Source: Pseudo-nitzschia pungens (lineage: Eukaryota; Bacillariophyta; Bacillariophyceae; Bacillariales; Bacillariaceae). From it: DNA of 64,000 nt. The notes beneath the pieces were generated by a model that saw nothing but the letters and a program-made list of their open reading frames with translations, was not told the DNA's origin and searched no databases. The stretch is from assembly GCA_037355855.1 (NCBI GenBank), contig CM074764.1:1054001-1118000 (forward strand). Direction: 5' to 3'. Position 1 is the first letter of the stretch. The number at the start of each line of letters is the position of its first letter. The position numbers and the translations under genes were made by a program. This document shows, one piece after another, positions 39,444 to 50,944 of the stretch.

Positions 39444-42400
39444 ATGTCAGGACGACAGATGGTCCATCCCGGCAGCGATGGCGCACCCGTATCTCCACTG
39501 GATTTTCCCGCGGAGCGCGTTTCTGATTTGCTGAACGAACTCTTCCGAATCGTGATCGCATATCTCTCGGAATTGCGGACGGTCGCCCTCGACTCCGCGA
39601 AGTACTACCAGCGAGAGGCCCGGGACCGGCTCCTCGAGTGGTACGGGCACGGGGAAGCGGTCCTAAAAGAGACGACTCTGGCACTCTCTTTAGAGGTCCT
39701 CGAGCTGTGGGAACGCTCGATCCGTTTCGCTTCGCACCGATTCGAAGAGCTGGTGCGCGATTCCCATCGGGAGCGACTCGCAACTGTGGCTGCCTGGATC
39801 CAAACCCAAGTAGTTCCCCCGCTGGAATACGCATGGTCCTCCTTTTTGAGTTGTCCCATCTGGATGCAGGGAGTCATCCTCCTGGTCGGGACGTGGGTTG
39901 CACTGCGGGGGTTCTCGGCGATTCGAAGGCGCTGGAAGAGATATTGGCGGAGGAAGCGGCGCAGAGTCAAGCGCAAGTTGCAGATGAAGCAGGGACAGTC
40001 CGAGATCCTGCACGGCCGGACTAGCCTGCTCTACGGGGCCGCGGGGGATTTGAGGGACGAGGAATACCTCGACGACGATCCGATCCTCCACGACGGAAGC
40101 TCCCGCAACCACGGGCGCTTCGGGACCTTTGATTTCTTTGGGATCAACAGCATGGCCAACAACAACAACAACGGCAACGGCAACGGCAACAGCAACAGCA
40201 ACAAAATCAACAAGCGCAACAGAATGAACCAGCAACGAAACCGACGGCGGAGCCAATCGTCGGACGAGGAAGGAAACCAGAATGTCTTTGGAATGTTCGG
40301 GACTCCGCGGAAGCGCACCATGTCCACAGATAGCCTGGGAAAACCCGCCAGGATTCGGACCCGGACCGACAGCATCGGCAGCCTGGGGGACACAATGGGT
40401 GGGCTCTATCAGAGCGTTATCGGCATGGGTCGGAGCGCGAGCTCGCTCGTGACTCCGGCCAAGCCCAAGACCCCCCGGGCATCGCCGAGTTCGACGAATG
40501 CAAACAAGACCCCCCGTCTCAAAAAAGAACGGCTCGGAAGCATGGACGTCTTTTTTGCTCCCGGTAACGCGGGGGGCGTGACCCCGCGGAATCCAAACCA
40601 AGCTCGGGGCGACGAAGCTAACGACGATGGGCATCTCCTGATGAGCCCGGCAGGCAGCAGCAGGGATCACCACCACTGGGGTTGGGACTCAATGGGCACC
40701 GGATACGACGACGAGCGATTCTTCTTTGGACAACAACAACACCGGCACTCCCCCCAACACGGCACTGGGTTTCGGAGTGTTTCGGCGGAACGGTATTACG
40801 AGAACGGAAGCAACACCCTCGGATCCGGAATGGCGGACGGCAACGACGAGACTCGCTATCTGTACGACGAATTCGGTGTGGTGACTCTCTCCCACCGGGT
40901 GGAATATCACGGCCCCTTTCGGCCACTGCTGCGCTGCGGGTCGACAATGATACCCCCGATCTCGTTCGAGGTGGTCTCGCGAAAGATTGTTTCTCCTGAA
41001 GTCGACCTGCCGCTGAAACGATTCCTGAAAATGGATTTGCTCAAGGGATCCCTCACGGTGGTGGAAGCGTCCACGAGCCAGACCCAGAACGGAAAATGGG
41101 ACGTGGTCTACGAGGACATGGATTCCATCTCGATCAAACCCAAGCTTCCCCTCGAGGGGGGGGTTGTGTTTCTCTACCAAAAGGGGACGCCGCAATACAG
41201 TGCGTCCTGGAAGGAACATACCTTCGAGACGACCCACGCTGCCGCACAGTTTCAGTTGGATCTATTGGCCTACCAGGTTCTGGGAAAACCCCTCAAGCAC
41301 ATCTTTGATGCTCTCAACCTGGTGCACCAGGGGAGTCTTGCACACAGCGGGAAGGAATATGTTCTGCACGACAATTTTCGGGAAGCCGGAAGCGATGGTG
41401 CAAACGAAAAAGAGGGAGATGGCGGCAAGGGTGGCAGCTCGAACAAAACGAAATCGCTCGAAGCTACCCAATGCGTAGCCTGGGACGATGCGATGCGGGC
41501 CCTGAGCAGCATTCCCACGGTTCGCATCGCTCTCGAGCGATTGTGGCTCTCCCATCGACGTCCCAACGAGATCAACTCCCCGTTCGAAACCAAGAGCAAG
41601 CGCAACAAGGAAAAAGGGAAGAAAAAGGAAGAAAACGGCAACACCAAGGAAGGAAAGCCCCCTAAAGATTCCAAGGACAAGTCCAAGATTGCGCTCGAGA
41701 GCGAAACGGTCTCCGATGCCGAGCTAAGCCTTCTCAAGGAAGAATACATCAAAAACCGATTGCTCCTTGGTCCCGTGGACTTCTTTCGCTTGTTCGTGCC
41801 AACCCTGCCGGAAACGGCCATCCCAGAGGGCGATTTCAACAACCGTGGGCGCATGGAACAGCTTCTGTGTTGGCGAAAGCGCGTTGCTCGGGCCTCGGTC
41901 CTGGTGCGATCGTATACTCGGGCTCGGCTGGTGGCCAACACGGGTTGGAGCCTCAACCCGGCCCACCCCCAAGCGGGTACCGCATCTTCGTCGACGGCCC
42001 TCGGCGACTTTGGAGGGGAGCAACTTACTAAACGGTTTGCCTACGACTGGAACGAAAAGAATACGCTGAGAGATATTGGAGCCAAGAACGAAATATACGA
42101 GGCGTCGGTCTCGAGGGATGTACTCTGCCACGTTCGACCCTTTGATTATTTGCTGAGCGACGAAGAAAAGGATGTGCGCAGCGAAAATGACGACGACAGC
42201 GTCACGAGTCTCAGCAACAGCACGGAAGAACCTCAGAGTGCCGAGAAACACCTGGTGATGAGTCCTTACCAGGCATACACCTACGTCAATTCGCACTATT
42301 TCAAAGCAAGCGACGAACTTCTCAAGGATGGAGGGTCTCTCGACCCGTCACGCGATCCGGTGGACATGTTCCCATCACTCAAGGAAATCATTGCCCATCA

Positions 42401-44323
42401 TCCCGACCTCGACTTTTTCGTGGATTGTACGAGCAACCCCACAAACAATGTTGTGACTATCAATCTGCATGTTCGGTCCCTGGCAAAGGGAATCGATCCT
42501 CAATTCGACAACGTGGTACGCGTTTCATGTCCAAATGTTTCTTTGAGCTTTGCTGTTTTTTCATCTTGTAGCGAATAGCTATGAAATCTCACGATTGGTT
42601 TTCTTTCGTTTCCGTTTGACAAAAGATTGAAAGATTTTCGAGCGCCTCCGAAGAAAGTCGAAAACAGAAACTGTACCTCATGTTTCAGTTGGGAAATAGC
42701 ATCGCTCTGACATTTTGGGGATGGCTCTTCCTCAAACTACTCTCCCTCTATTTCCGATTGACGGATACCGGCAGAGATTCCCCCATGAATCTCGAATCGA
42801 CGAGAGATCGATACGGATTCCCGGGTGTCCGGGTCGGAGGCTTTTTCCAGACATATCACTTTGGTGGGGCGCTACAAAAAGATCCCTCAAAACCGAAGAA
42901 TTATATCGGATTGACAAAGAGCATTGCAACATCCTATCAAGAAAGTTTTGTTGGAAGAGTTCTTTTCGATAAACTCCAGAAGCAAATTACCGAAAGCACT
43001 GCCGATGTAACATTTGTGATCGAGGGCACACAGAACGACGAGCTTCCAGAGAGAGCCCTCTCAACCCTCAGAATCGTCCATGTCGATCCCGTCAAAGTGT
43101 CAAAGGATCCCCGCCCCTATCTCACAATGGTAGACGAATCCAGTCGCAAGAAACCAAAATCGCGAGCCATGATGCTTTCTCGATCAATTTCAACTCTCAT
43201 GCAATCGATGATGCACTTGGGTGACACACAAGCACTGGAAAACGACGAGGATGACAATGCCCTGGAGGTTATCGCGGACGGGGATGACGATGAATTCGAG
43301 ATAATTCCAGTGCACCTGAGGCAGAGTTTGACCGAATTGAGTTATTACGAGAAAGCAATCGATATAATCATCGATGTATTACGTACGATAGTTGTACCAT
43401 GTCGACACAAACTTGACAAACTCGATTCGATGAGCCCGAGAAGGTTGAAGGAAGAAACCGAAGAGACAGGTCTTATGGTTATGAGGAAAGTCCCAGCCTT
43501 GAGTATGTTTGACCGAAGCGATATCGGTCGTTATATTCGCAGTTTTGATTACGACCTCAAAATCGCTGCCCAGCGGCTTGCAGAGACGGCGGCATGGAGA
43601 GGGAAGACATTCCCGATTGACAAACGGAAATGTCGAATCGAGTTGCAGAGCGGGCAATTTTTCCAACACGGATTCGACAAGAAGAACAACCCAGTTTTCT
43701 ACTTTCGCAACTTGTGTCGCGGACCATGGCGGGGAGATGTCGATGCAGCCATCATGGCAATCTTATGTCGACTGGACAAGAGCCTCAACGAGTTATGCAA
43801 ATCTAATCCGAACACACGAGTGACCGTCGTTGTCCTTATGGGGCATGCGAGACGGGGGGCCAAGCGAAAGAAGGGCGAGGTCGAGGAGTTTGTGGTAGAC
43901 GAAGACAACAGTGATAGCGACTCGGTTCCGAACTTGTTTGCGCTTCCGAGTGAGGCGGAAGTCAAAATGAATGCCGGCAATCCGAGGGTATCCCCCGATG
44001 AAAAATGGACGAGCCACACCAGCATAGACATGATTCAAAAGCTCTTTTCTCATTTGATCCATCACTACCCTGGTCGCCTTTCCAAAGTCCTGGTCGTTAA
44101 GGGGAGGGGGAGAAATAGTTACTATCGAGACAACATCCAGGGGCGTCTACTATTGCGGAAATGGCTGTATGCTAGTGGTGCCGACAATTGGAAAAAAATA
44201 GTAGACAAGGTGCGATTTGTCAAGAAGACATCCGAACTGACACCGTACGTGGCACTGAAAGCTCTCCCAATTTTTGTTGGGGGAATAGCTCCAATTGATG
44301 AATCAGTTTATGAGTTTCAATGA
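39444..44323 (+). CDS. Large membrane-anchored CRAL-TRIO (Sec14-like) protein
   Basis: Two exons (39444-42515, 42689-44323) give about 1568 residues ending in TGA. An N-terminal amphipathic helical region (about 20-135) is followed by one transmembrane helix at about 140-156 (WMQGVILLVGTWVAL) and a strongly basic cytosolic stretch (RRRWKRYWRRKRRRVKRK). A Ser/Asn-rich linker follows to about 470. A region at about 475-620 (RPLLRCGSTMIPPISFEVV... GGVVFLYQKGT) may be a PH-like or lipid-contact domain. At about 1350-1530 is a CRAL-TRIO domain: FQHGFDKKNNPVFYFRNL, MIQKLFSHLIHHYPGRLSKVLVV and a closing KKTSELTPYV. A second hydrophobic stretch just after the splice junction (LTFWGWLFLKLLSLYF) may be another membrane segment. 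This suggests lipid transfer at a membrane; the lipid is unknown. Confidence 0.8.
42516..42688 (+). other. intron of the CRAL-TRIO gene
   Basis: Donor GTACGC at 42516 and acceptor TTTCAG ending at 42688, 173 nt, phase 0. It joins ...PQFDNV to LGNSIALTFW. Without splicing the first frame stops at 42578. An alternative donor three bases earlier (GTGGTA) would remove one valine. Confidence 0.8.
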
Positions 44324-44517
44324 TGCTCTTTCTCTTATCATTTCTACATCTCTTTCGAAAGAGAATCGAGTTCATCCATTTCAGGAGTGCGTGAGTCTAC
44401 TAACTGCATTTTCTGCAATTCATTAGTTTCATTTGTATTATTTTTAGTTGAATTTTGCACATTCATCCGTACCTCTTTTTGGGGGCATGCATTTGTCTAT
44501 CCTCTGCTAGAAATATC

Positions 44518-46242
44518 TCAGAGAGGTTCTCGAACAAACTGTTCCGTAGCAACACCCCAGAAGAAAGTGGCGAAAAACAAGGCGACGGGAATCGGGTATA
44601 GATAGGGTTGTTTTCCGGTTAACGCACCTTCCCACAAAGGCGGTGACGACGACGACGATGATGATGACGACGGCGTAGTCTGCATTCGTCGTCGCTGGCT
44701 CGTGGGCAGAGACTGTTCTCGACGAACTCGATCGATCACCAACTCGATGTTCTCTGTGCCGTCCACAAAGAGAACATCGTCGTACTCGATCGGCAAACCG
44801 GAAGTGTCGAAAAATCCTTGCTTCCGCGGTTGCCCGTCGTTTACCATGTCCCTGGTCACCAATCCGTTTGCCGCCATGGCAGCGAGTTCTCCGACGTCAT
44901 CCACGCCGGTGGGGGATGAGAAGAACTGCACACGATCCAAACAAAGACAAATAAAAGTAAGAAAAACACGGAAGGAAGCAATCAAGCAGTTCGTCACCGG
45001 AAATATATCGTTTCAAACGCAATTTGACACAGCATTGAAGCGGTCTATAACCTCCGAATTCATTATCATAAAAATTTTACGGAAACCGCCACGTCAATGC
45101 CCCTGCGATGCCTTTAGGCATCGAAGCACTAAGATGTTACCCACCATTTCCTCCACCCAATCCTCGCTGTTGGTCTTGGACAGGGATCGCAGTGCACGAT
45201 TGAATCCAACATAGGCCCGGGCAAGAGGGGATTCGACCAGTTTCCGGTAGAGCTTGCCGAATCCGGGAAACCGCCGGCCACCGTGCACCAGAAAGGGCAA
45301 TCCCAGGACGATCACATCGTCCAGCCCCTCCGTCTCATCGGCAGACTCCGAGACGCAACCCAGAAAGGTGCGCTCAGCGAGGCGTTTTCCTTCCACGTAG
45401 CCTTCTAGAGGGCCTTCCAAACACTTCTGGGAATTGTAGTCGAGGGACAGCAGGACACAGCGCCGGACCCGCACATTGTTGCGTTCTTTGACCAGCGGAA
45501 GGATCGCCTCGCGCACAAAGGTTTGGTAGACCTCCCCGTTGTCCCGAAAGAGTTGCTCCTGGTCGAATCCCAGGCCCCACAACTCGATCCAGTTCGGGGA
45601 CGGATTGGAGTTGCCGATGCAGCCCACGATCGCGAGCTCTACGGCGTTGGCGGCATCGTCGTCATCGTCGCTGCTGGTCGCGCACTCGCGCAGGACGCTG
45701 GCCAGCGCCTCCGCAAGATCGGATGTCTTCGGATCGCGGTCCGGTGCATCCTTCTCCTCGGTTCCGAGATTCTCCCCTCGTGCGAGATCGTGCTGGATCC
45801 ATTCGACCCGATCGGACCAGTCGGGGTCGTCCTCCCCGAGGTAGCACGGGGGAGGCTTTCCCGATCGGGACACGGAAACGACCCTCGATACTTTGTTTCC
45901 TCCCGTCTCGGAGGACAGGTTTACCAAGGCCCGGCACACGCGCCGTCCGGCAAAGCCCGAGCCTCCCAAAACCACTGCCACCGTGCGAGGTGGATCCGCG
46001 CTCTCGATGAGTTCGTTGGAAGGCAAGGCGGGCATCGCTGCGCGACGCCGGGTCTGGATTCCGGTCCGCTCGGTGAAAAAGGGAGTCGTTGGCCTCGATG
46101 CCGGGGCGTTTCCCGCCCAGGCATCGACCGTGGTGTGTGATCTGGAAACGGCCCACAATCCGAGAAGGAACCGAAACCAAATCGGAAACCGATCCGATCC
46201 GAGCAGCGGTCGAAACCAAACGGAAGAAGAGAGCGATGGCAT
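44518..46242 (-). CDS. Tail-anchored SDR-family NAD(P)-binding protein (Coq11/NDUFA9-like)
   Basis: Two exons on the minus strand (46242-45145, 44925-44518) encode 501 residues ending in TGA. The start ATG at 46242 begins a signal-anchor-like N-terminus (FPIWFRFLLGLWAV, then DAWAG). The dinucleotide-binding loop is GGSGFAGRRVCRA at about 93-105. An atypical-SDR active site is likely YVEGK within LEGYVEGKRLAERTF, followed by LPFLVHGGRRFPG, a layout seen in NDUFA9/Coq11-like proteins. After the intron is SSPTGVDDVGELAAMA and, near the end, a transmembrane helix (PIPVALFFATFFWGVA). It may act in mitochondrial or plastid quinone metabolism; that is inference. Two Asp runs are simple insertions. 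Confidence 0.8.
44926..45144 (-). other. intron of the SDR gene
   Basis: On the minus strand the donor is GTGGGT at 45144 and the acceptor GTGCAG ends at 44926, 219 nt, phase 0. It joins DWVEEM to FFSSPTGVDDV. Unspliced, the first exon frame stops at 45094. Confidence 0.78.
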
Positions 46243-47726
46243 GATCACGGTTACAGGAAACGCGTTGTAGAGTCAATTCGTTTAGCTCCGGCTCTACGTC
46301 TTTCGCAACACAATCTACTCTTTGTTCGGTCCCAATTTACTACCTTGATGCGGATGAACGGTCTGCTTTTTCCTTCCTCTTGTGACGAACAAGCAATGAG
46401 CGCCGAGAGCGGATATGATGGTACGGAAAATGGATGGAGGATGTGGTTTCGTTTCAAGCTGCCATCGCTTGGCTCGAGTGTATAATTCGTCAACCTAGAG
46501 TCCGGGTAGGAAACATCAGCTTGAACTAGCAGCTTCGAACTTTTGTCCCAGGGGCGTCATCCATGATAATAGTAATACTATTGAGTGATGCTTGCACACC
46601 CGCAATTGTTTCCTTCGTCCCAATCGTTCCTACCGGAACTCTGTCGGATCATACGGATCTGGAATGAATGAACGATGAATCCAACAACCAACAACGAAGG
46701 ATTTGAATGGGGTGCGTGCCAACAAGTAAGTTAGCTTGACACGTAACATAAAGAATGTGTGACAACCTTACTGTTTTGAGAGTGCTGCGGGAAACCTCAC
46801 TCAATCATCTCTCATAAAATCGTTTCTACGAGTGCTACGTACGGTACGTAGCTTTCAATCAACCGGGACTGACTCGGGTGCCCGATACGCAAATACTGTA
46901 GTAGTAGATCTTAATACAATAGGTTACATACCATACCAACCTGGTACATGCGTATCATAGGAAGGGAGTGTCGGATTAAGGTTACTGTCAGTACAGGTAA
47001 GGTTACAGATGAGTGATACATGACCGACCAGAAAAAGATGAAAAATACGTAGTAATAGTACGTCCATGCATGGGGCATATGAATGAATGAATCGTCCCAT
47101 TTATATTGTTTTTGAGAAGATTCCCTAGTTGGCTCTTTCAATAGAAGAATCAAACTCCAACGGTTCATGTACTGAAGTTTCTAAGAAATCATTTCTACAG
47201 TTTTATCATATAACGTCGAGGTATGCGTAATCTTCCTCGAGGTGTGAAAGAAGAAAAGCATCCCATCCAATTCGTGCCGTACACGTAGGGTACCCACAAG
47301 CACAGATCACTTCCGAAACATAGTGCACTAAAAATCCCTAAAATAATAGCGATATGGCCGTTGCGATAGGCTCACGATTGACGACTCCGAGCACCACCAT
47401 CGGAGTCGCCGGGAGTCGCCGGAAATACCGAGACAGATGGTTCGCCTTGTGCGCGCACAGATGAAACAAGATTCCTCTGCCAGAAAGTTTTTTTGTCGAT
47501 CCAATTTCGGGATCGTAAGATCTTACCGTACATCATCATCGGAAGACGCACCCCGCGGCATCCGGTGGCGTCGATGCCGGTTGCTCGTCATTTCGAAAAC
47601 GTTTGCAGCCCGTGGAATAATTCATTCAATCACAAAACTGCCAAGTCGAGACTGGGGATTCTACACCTCATCACTCCGCTACCACCCTTACCTCTAGCTC
47701 TAGCTCTAGTTCTACCAATACCCATC
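46243..47726. other. intergenic region between divergent genes
   Basis: Shared upstream region of the SDR gene and the secreted PT-repeat gene. No gene is recognised. GTAAGGTTACAG lies near 46997, and a short CTAGCT array (47694-47712) sits directly upstream of the start at 47727. Confidence 0.5.
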
Positions 47727-48767
47727 ATGAGATCCCACCAGAACGTGACTCCGGGAGCGTTGTATTTGTGGCTTGCAGCCCTGTCGCTGACCGCATCGAT
47801 CGCCGACGCCTATGACTGCCCCGGCGGGGCTACCAATCCGAATCCCATGTTCTTTGCCCAGGGAGAACCGTGCGAGTTCCAACAGCAGTGCGTGTATTAC
47901 GCCGTGAATCCACCCGTCAACTGCCGGTGCAACGCCAGCCTGCTGACCGATGGAACCTTTGTCTGCAGTTACCTCGACAGTCCCGGATTCTCCCCCACGG
48001 CGCCGGCGCCCTCGTCACCGATACAAGTTTCCATCACGTCCGATCCCACGAATTCTCCCACCGCGGCACCAACGACGCCGGCACCCCAGCCGACCTTTCG
48101 GGAGACTCCCCAGCCACCCTCGGCGTTCACGGCGAGTCCGACCGTGAAGGCAACACCCTCCCCCACGGCGGGTCCCACAATCTCTCCCACGGCTGGCCCG
48201 ACCGTCTCCCCCACGGCTGGCCCGACCGTCTCTCCGACCGTCAGCCCCACCGCCAGCCCGACGAAAAATCCCACCCCCAGCCCCACCGCCGATCCCTCGT
48301 GCTCCGCCTATTCCGCCTGCGCGACGCTGAGCGGTGCCTGCTGCCCGAACGAGATGGGCGCGTTCCTGGAATGCTGCAGCGGCGTCGTGCCGCTCACGCC
48401 GGAGCCGACACCGACTCCCACGGCGACTCCTACCAAGGTCCCCACCGTCTCTCCCACCGAGGCTCCCGTTGCGCCCACCGAGGCGCCCGTTGCGCCCACC
48501 GAGGCTCCCGTTGCGCCCACCGAGGCTCCCGTTGCGCCCACCGAGGCTCCCGTTGCGCCCACCGAGGCTCCCGTAGAGCCGGCCGAGGAAGAACCGGAGA
48601 GGAAGGAACCCACAAACGCTCCCGTCGAGCCCATCGAGGCCACGGAAGAACCCGCGGACACGGATGTGGCCTTTGCCAACCAGTCGTCGAGCGGACGCTC
48701 CAACAATGCTGCCATTGGTTTCGGACTCGCCGTTGCGTCCCTCATTGGTGGTGCTCTCTTGTTATAA
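47727..48767 (+). CDS. Secreted, probably GPI-anchored PT-repeat protein
   Basis: From ATG 47727 to TAA the frame gives 346 residues. A signal peptide (ALYLWLAALSLTASIADA) comes first. A Cys-containing part follows (YDCPGG..., CEFQQQCVYY, CRCNAS), then a Pro-Thr-Ser spacer (SPTAGPTVSPT type), a second small Cys module (CSAYSACATLSGACCP, ECCSG) and another spacer of six TEAPVAP repeats from an 18-bp DNA array at 48455-48570. The C-terminus has small residues (SSSGRSNNAA) and then a hydrophobic tail AIGFGLAVASLIGGALLL ending the protein, which fits a GPI-attachment signal. This is the form of a cell-wall or surface glycoprotein; no enzyme domain is seen. An in-frame upstream extension is ignored because the signal peptide starts here. 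Confidence 0.85.
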   Translation: MRSHQNVTPGALYLWLAALSLTASIADAYDCPGGATNPNPMFFAQGEPCEFQQQCVYYAVNPPVNCRCNASLLTDGTFVCSYLDSPGFSPTAPAPSSPIQVSITSDPTNSPTAAPTTPAPQPTFRETPQPPSAFTASPTVKATPSPTAGPTISPTAGPTVSPTAGPTVSPTVSPTASPTKNPTPSPTADPSCSAYSACATLSGACCPNEMGAFLECCSGVVPLTPEPTPTPTATPTKVPTVSPTEAPVAPTEAPVAPTEAPVAPTEAPVAPTEAPVAPTEAPVEPAEEEPERKEPTNAPVEPIEATEEPADTDVAFANQSSSGRSNNAAIGFGLAVASLIGGALLL

Positions 48768-49483
48768 CAGCATTCCGAGACGAGACGAGACGTCATGCCA
48801 TGCAATACAATGCCGTGCCGCGAAGAAATGAAACCGAAACGGCTCACGAAATTCATAACCAAAACCGATTTTGTGACAACCAAATGTTGAAAAGAAATAC
48901 GATACGAACGATCCTAGGTCTTTATTTTGAAGTCGTAACCGTCCGACACTGTTTGGGCGGAAACTCTTGAACTGGAAATGGAATTCTATTGGCATGAATT
49001 GGATTTGTGCGGTATTCATTCCGTTATTCTACGAGTAATGTTTTTTTTTTTTCCACGAGGCAGCAGTGTCTTGCGAGGAAAAAGATGGAATTCAACCTAC
49101 TCTATTAAGACGAAACCCCACCCAGTTCCTCTCACGCAATGAAAAAACGACGATTACCGATTGATTCTATCTTTACTGCGTACAACCCTTTTGTTAGCTA
49201 TAGTTTTACAGTTTTTCGTTGCATCCGCGTCGAACTACTCCGAGAGTTCGATCGGCATCATCCTCCTGATTGGATGATTGCGTCCACTCCGGGTCCGGAG
49301 GCGTCGGATCCGGAACTGGCCGTCCGGACGGACCTCCCAGAACCAAGGCTTTCGGGCGTGTTGACCGGTGTTGTTTTTTGGTTGGTTGGTTGGTTGGTTG
49401 GTTGATTGGTTCGTCGGTAGCTCCACACCAAACGACTCCAGCACTGCGCTCCACTTTCCTTCCACGGCCTTCTACGATACCAC
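48768..49483. other. intergenic region between convergent genes
   Basis: No gene is recognised. A GGTT array (about 49379-49409) lies in the 3' flank of the minus-strand gene at 49484. Confidence 0.55.
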
Positions 49484-50944
49484 TTAGTCGTATTGCAGCC
49501 GATCGGCGGCTTCCCGAACGCTGGATTCCAGGACCTTCCCGGCTTCCTTGGCGGTGGACTCCAGGGCTCCGCCCACGGCTCCAGCGGCTCCGTCCACCGC
49601 CTGCTGGACCTGCCCGGCGACCTGCTGCTGCGCCTGCTGTACCTGATCGGCGACCTGCTTCTGAGCCTGCTGGACCTGTCCCACCACCTGCTGTTGGACC
49701 TGCTGGACCGGTGCCAGCGCCTGCTGCTGCGCCTGCTGTACCTGATCGGCGACCTGCTTCTGAGCCTGCTGCACCTGTCCCACCACCTGCTGTTGGACCT
49801 GCTGGACCGGTGCCAACGCCTGCTGCTGGGCCTGTTGGACCTGATCCGCGACCTGCTGCTGGGCCTGCTGGACCTGCCCCACCACCTGCTGCTGGGCCTG
49901 CTGCACCGGAGCCAGGACCTGCTGCTGGGCCTGCTGGACCTGCCCGAGGACCTGCTGCTGGGCCTGCTGCACCGGGTCCACCACCTGCTGCTGGACCTGC
50001 CCGAGGACCTGCTGCTGGGCCTGCTGCACCTGCAGCTGCGCCTGTTGCTGGGCCGCCGTGACCTGCTCGACGTACGGGGCCGCCGCCTCCTGGACGGTCC
50101 TGGCCGTCTCCTGGATCACCGGGGCCGCCGCCTCCTGGACGGTCCTGGCCGTTTCCGTCAGGACGGGGGTGGCGGCCTCGACGAGTTTCTGGGAGGCGTC
50201 CCCAAGGACGGGCGCCGCCACCTCGTAGGCCGACCGTCCCGTCTTGCCGATCACCGGCAGGACGACCTTGAAGAATTCGTAGGTGGCGCCGGGGATCTTG
50301 GACGCGATGGCCCAGGCGTCGATGGTGGAGAGCTGGGCCACCACCGCGGCGATCGACCCGTAGACCACCAGCGCCGAGACGGTGAGCAGGCCGATCTGGA
50401 ATTTGCGGCGTTCCCAGGCCTCGTCGATGACTTCTGGTGTGTTGTCATTGTCTTTGTTGTTGTTGCTGCTGTCGATGCTGCTGCTGGTTTGCGGGACGGT
50501 ATCGGTGGTTTGCGAATCGTCGCTGGCAATGGCAGTGGCATTGACACCGGCACCCGCGCTGGCATTGTTCTCCGCCAAAGCGTCCGCCGCGGTCGGATCC
50601 AAATCCAAAGCGTCTTTCGGAGCGAGCGCACCGGGGACGGTCCGGGTGAGATCGGGAACGTTGTCGTCGCCGTTGACATTGGTGCGCGGGCGCTCGCCTC
50701 GCGGCTGTTGCGGAGACGAGGAGGAAGACCGCAACGGGTCGAGACCGAGACTCCGCGAGGGAACGACCCTCGCGCATCGTTGCCGGTTCGTTCCGAGTCG
50801 GGGAGTCCCAAAGGCGAAGGCGAAGGCGGTTCGTTCCGGTCCCCGGGTCATTGCCAGTGCCACGGCGAGTCCGACGCCCGCGCCGAGAGCATTCTTCGTG
50901 GCGCGGCGCCGATTGGTTTTCGTCGGAGTCTCGGTCGTCGCCAT
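49484..50944 (-). CDS. Plastid-type membrane protein with long VQQAQQQV amphipathic repeats
   Basis: The frame gives 486 residues from ATG 50944 to TAA. The N-terminus has a basic then hydrophobic part ([12 protein letters not shown]) and the sequence [13 protein letters not shown], which resembles the ASAFAP plastid cleavage site. A Ser/Asp-rich stretch follows, then one transmembrane helix at about 185-205 ([21 protein letters not shown]). The rest is almost wholly repetitive: two EAA(T/A)PV...[11 protein letters not shown] units, then about twelve 11-residue units of the [11 protein letters not shown] type (about 290-445), from a 33-bp DNA period. Eleven-residue repeats are typical of lipid-surface amphipathic helices (apolipoprotein, LEA, synuclein types). 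It may coat or shape a plastid membrane; inference. No known domain. Confidence 0.82.
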   Translation of the reverse strand: MATTETPTKTNRRRATKNALGAGVGLAVALAMTRGPERTAFAFAFGTPRLGTNRQRCARVVPSRSLGLDPLRSSSSSPQQPRGERPRTNVNGDDNVPDLTRTVPGALAPKDALDLDPTAADALAENNASAGAGVNATAIASDDSQTTDTVPQTSSSIDSSNNNKDNDNTPEVIDEAWERRKFQIGLLTVSALVVYGSIAAVVAQLSTIDAWAIASKIPGATYEFFKVVLPVIGKTGRSAYEVAAPVLGDASQKLVEAATPVLTETARTVQEAAAPVIQETARTVQEAAAPYVEQVTAAQQQAQLQVQQAQQQVLGQVQQQVVDPVQQAQQQVLGQVQQAQQQVLAPVQQAQQQVVGQVQQAQQQVADQVQQAQQQALAPVQQVQQQVVGQVQQAQKQVADQVQQAQQQALAPVQQVQQQVVGQVQQAQKQVADQVQQAQQQVAGQVQQAVDGAAGAVGGALESTAKEAGKVLESSVREAADRLQYD

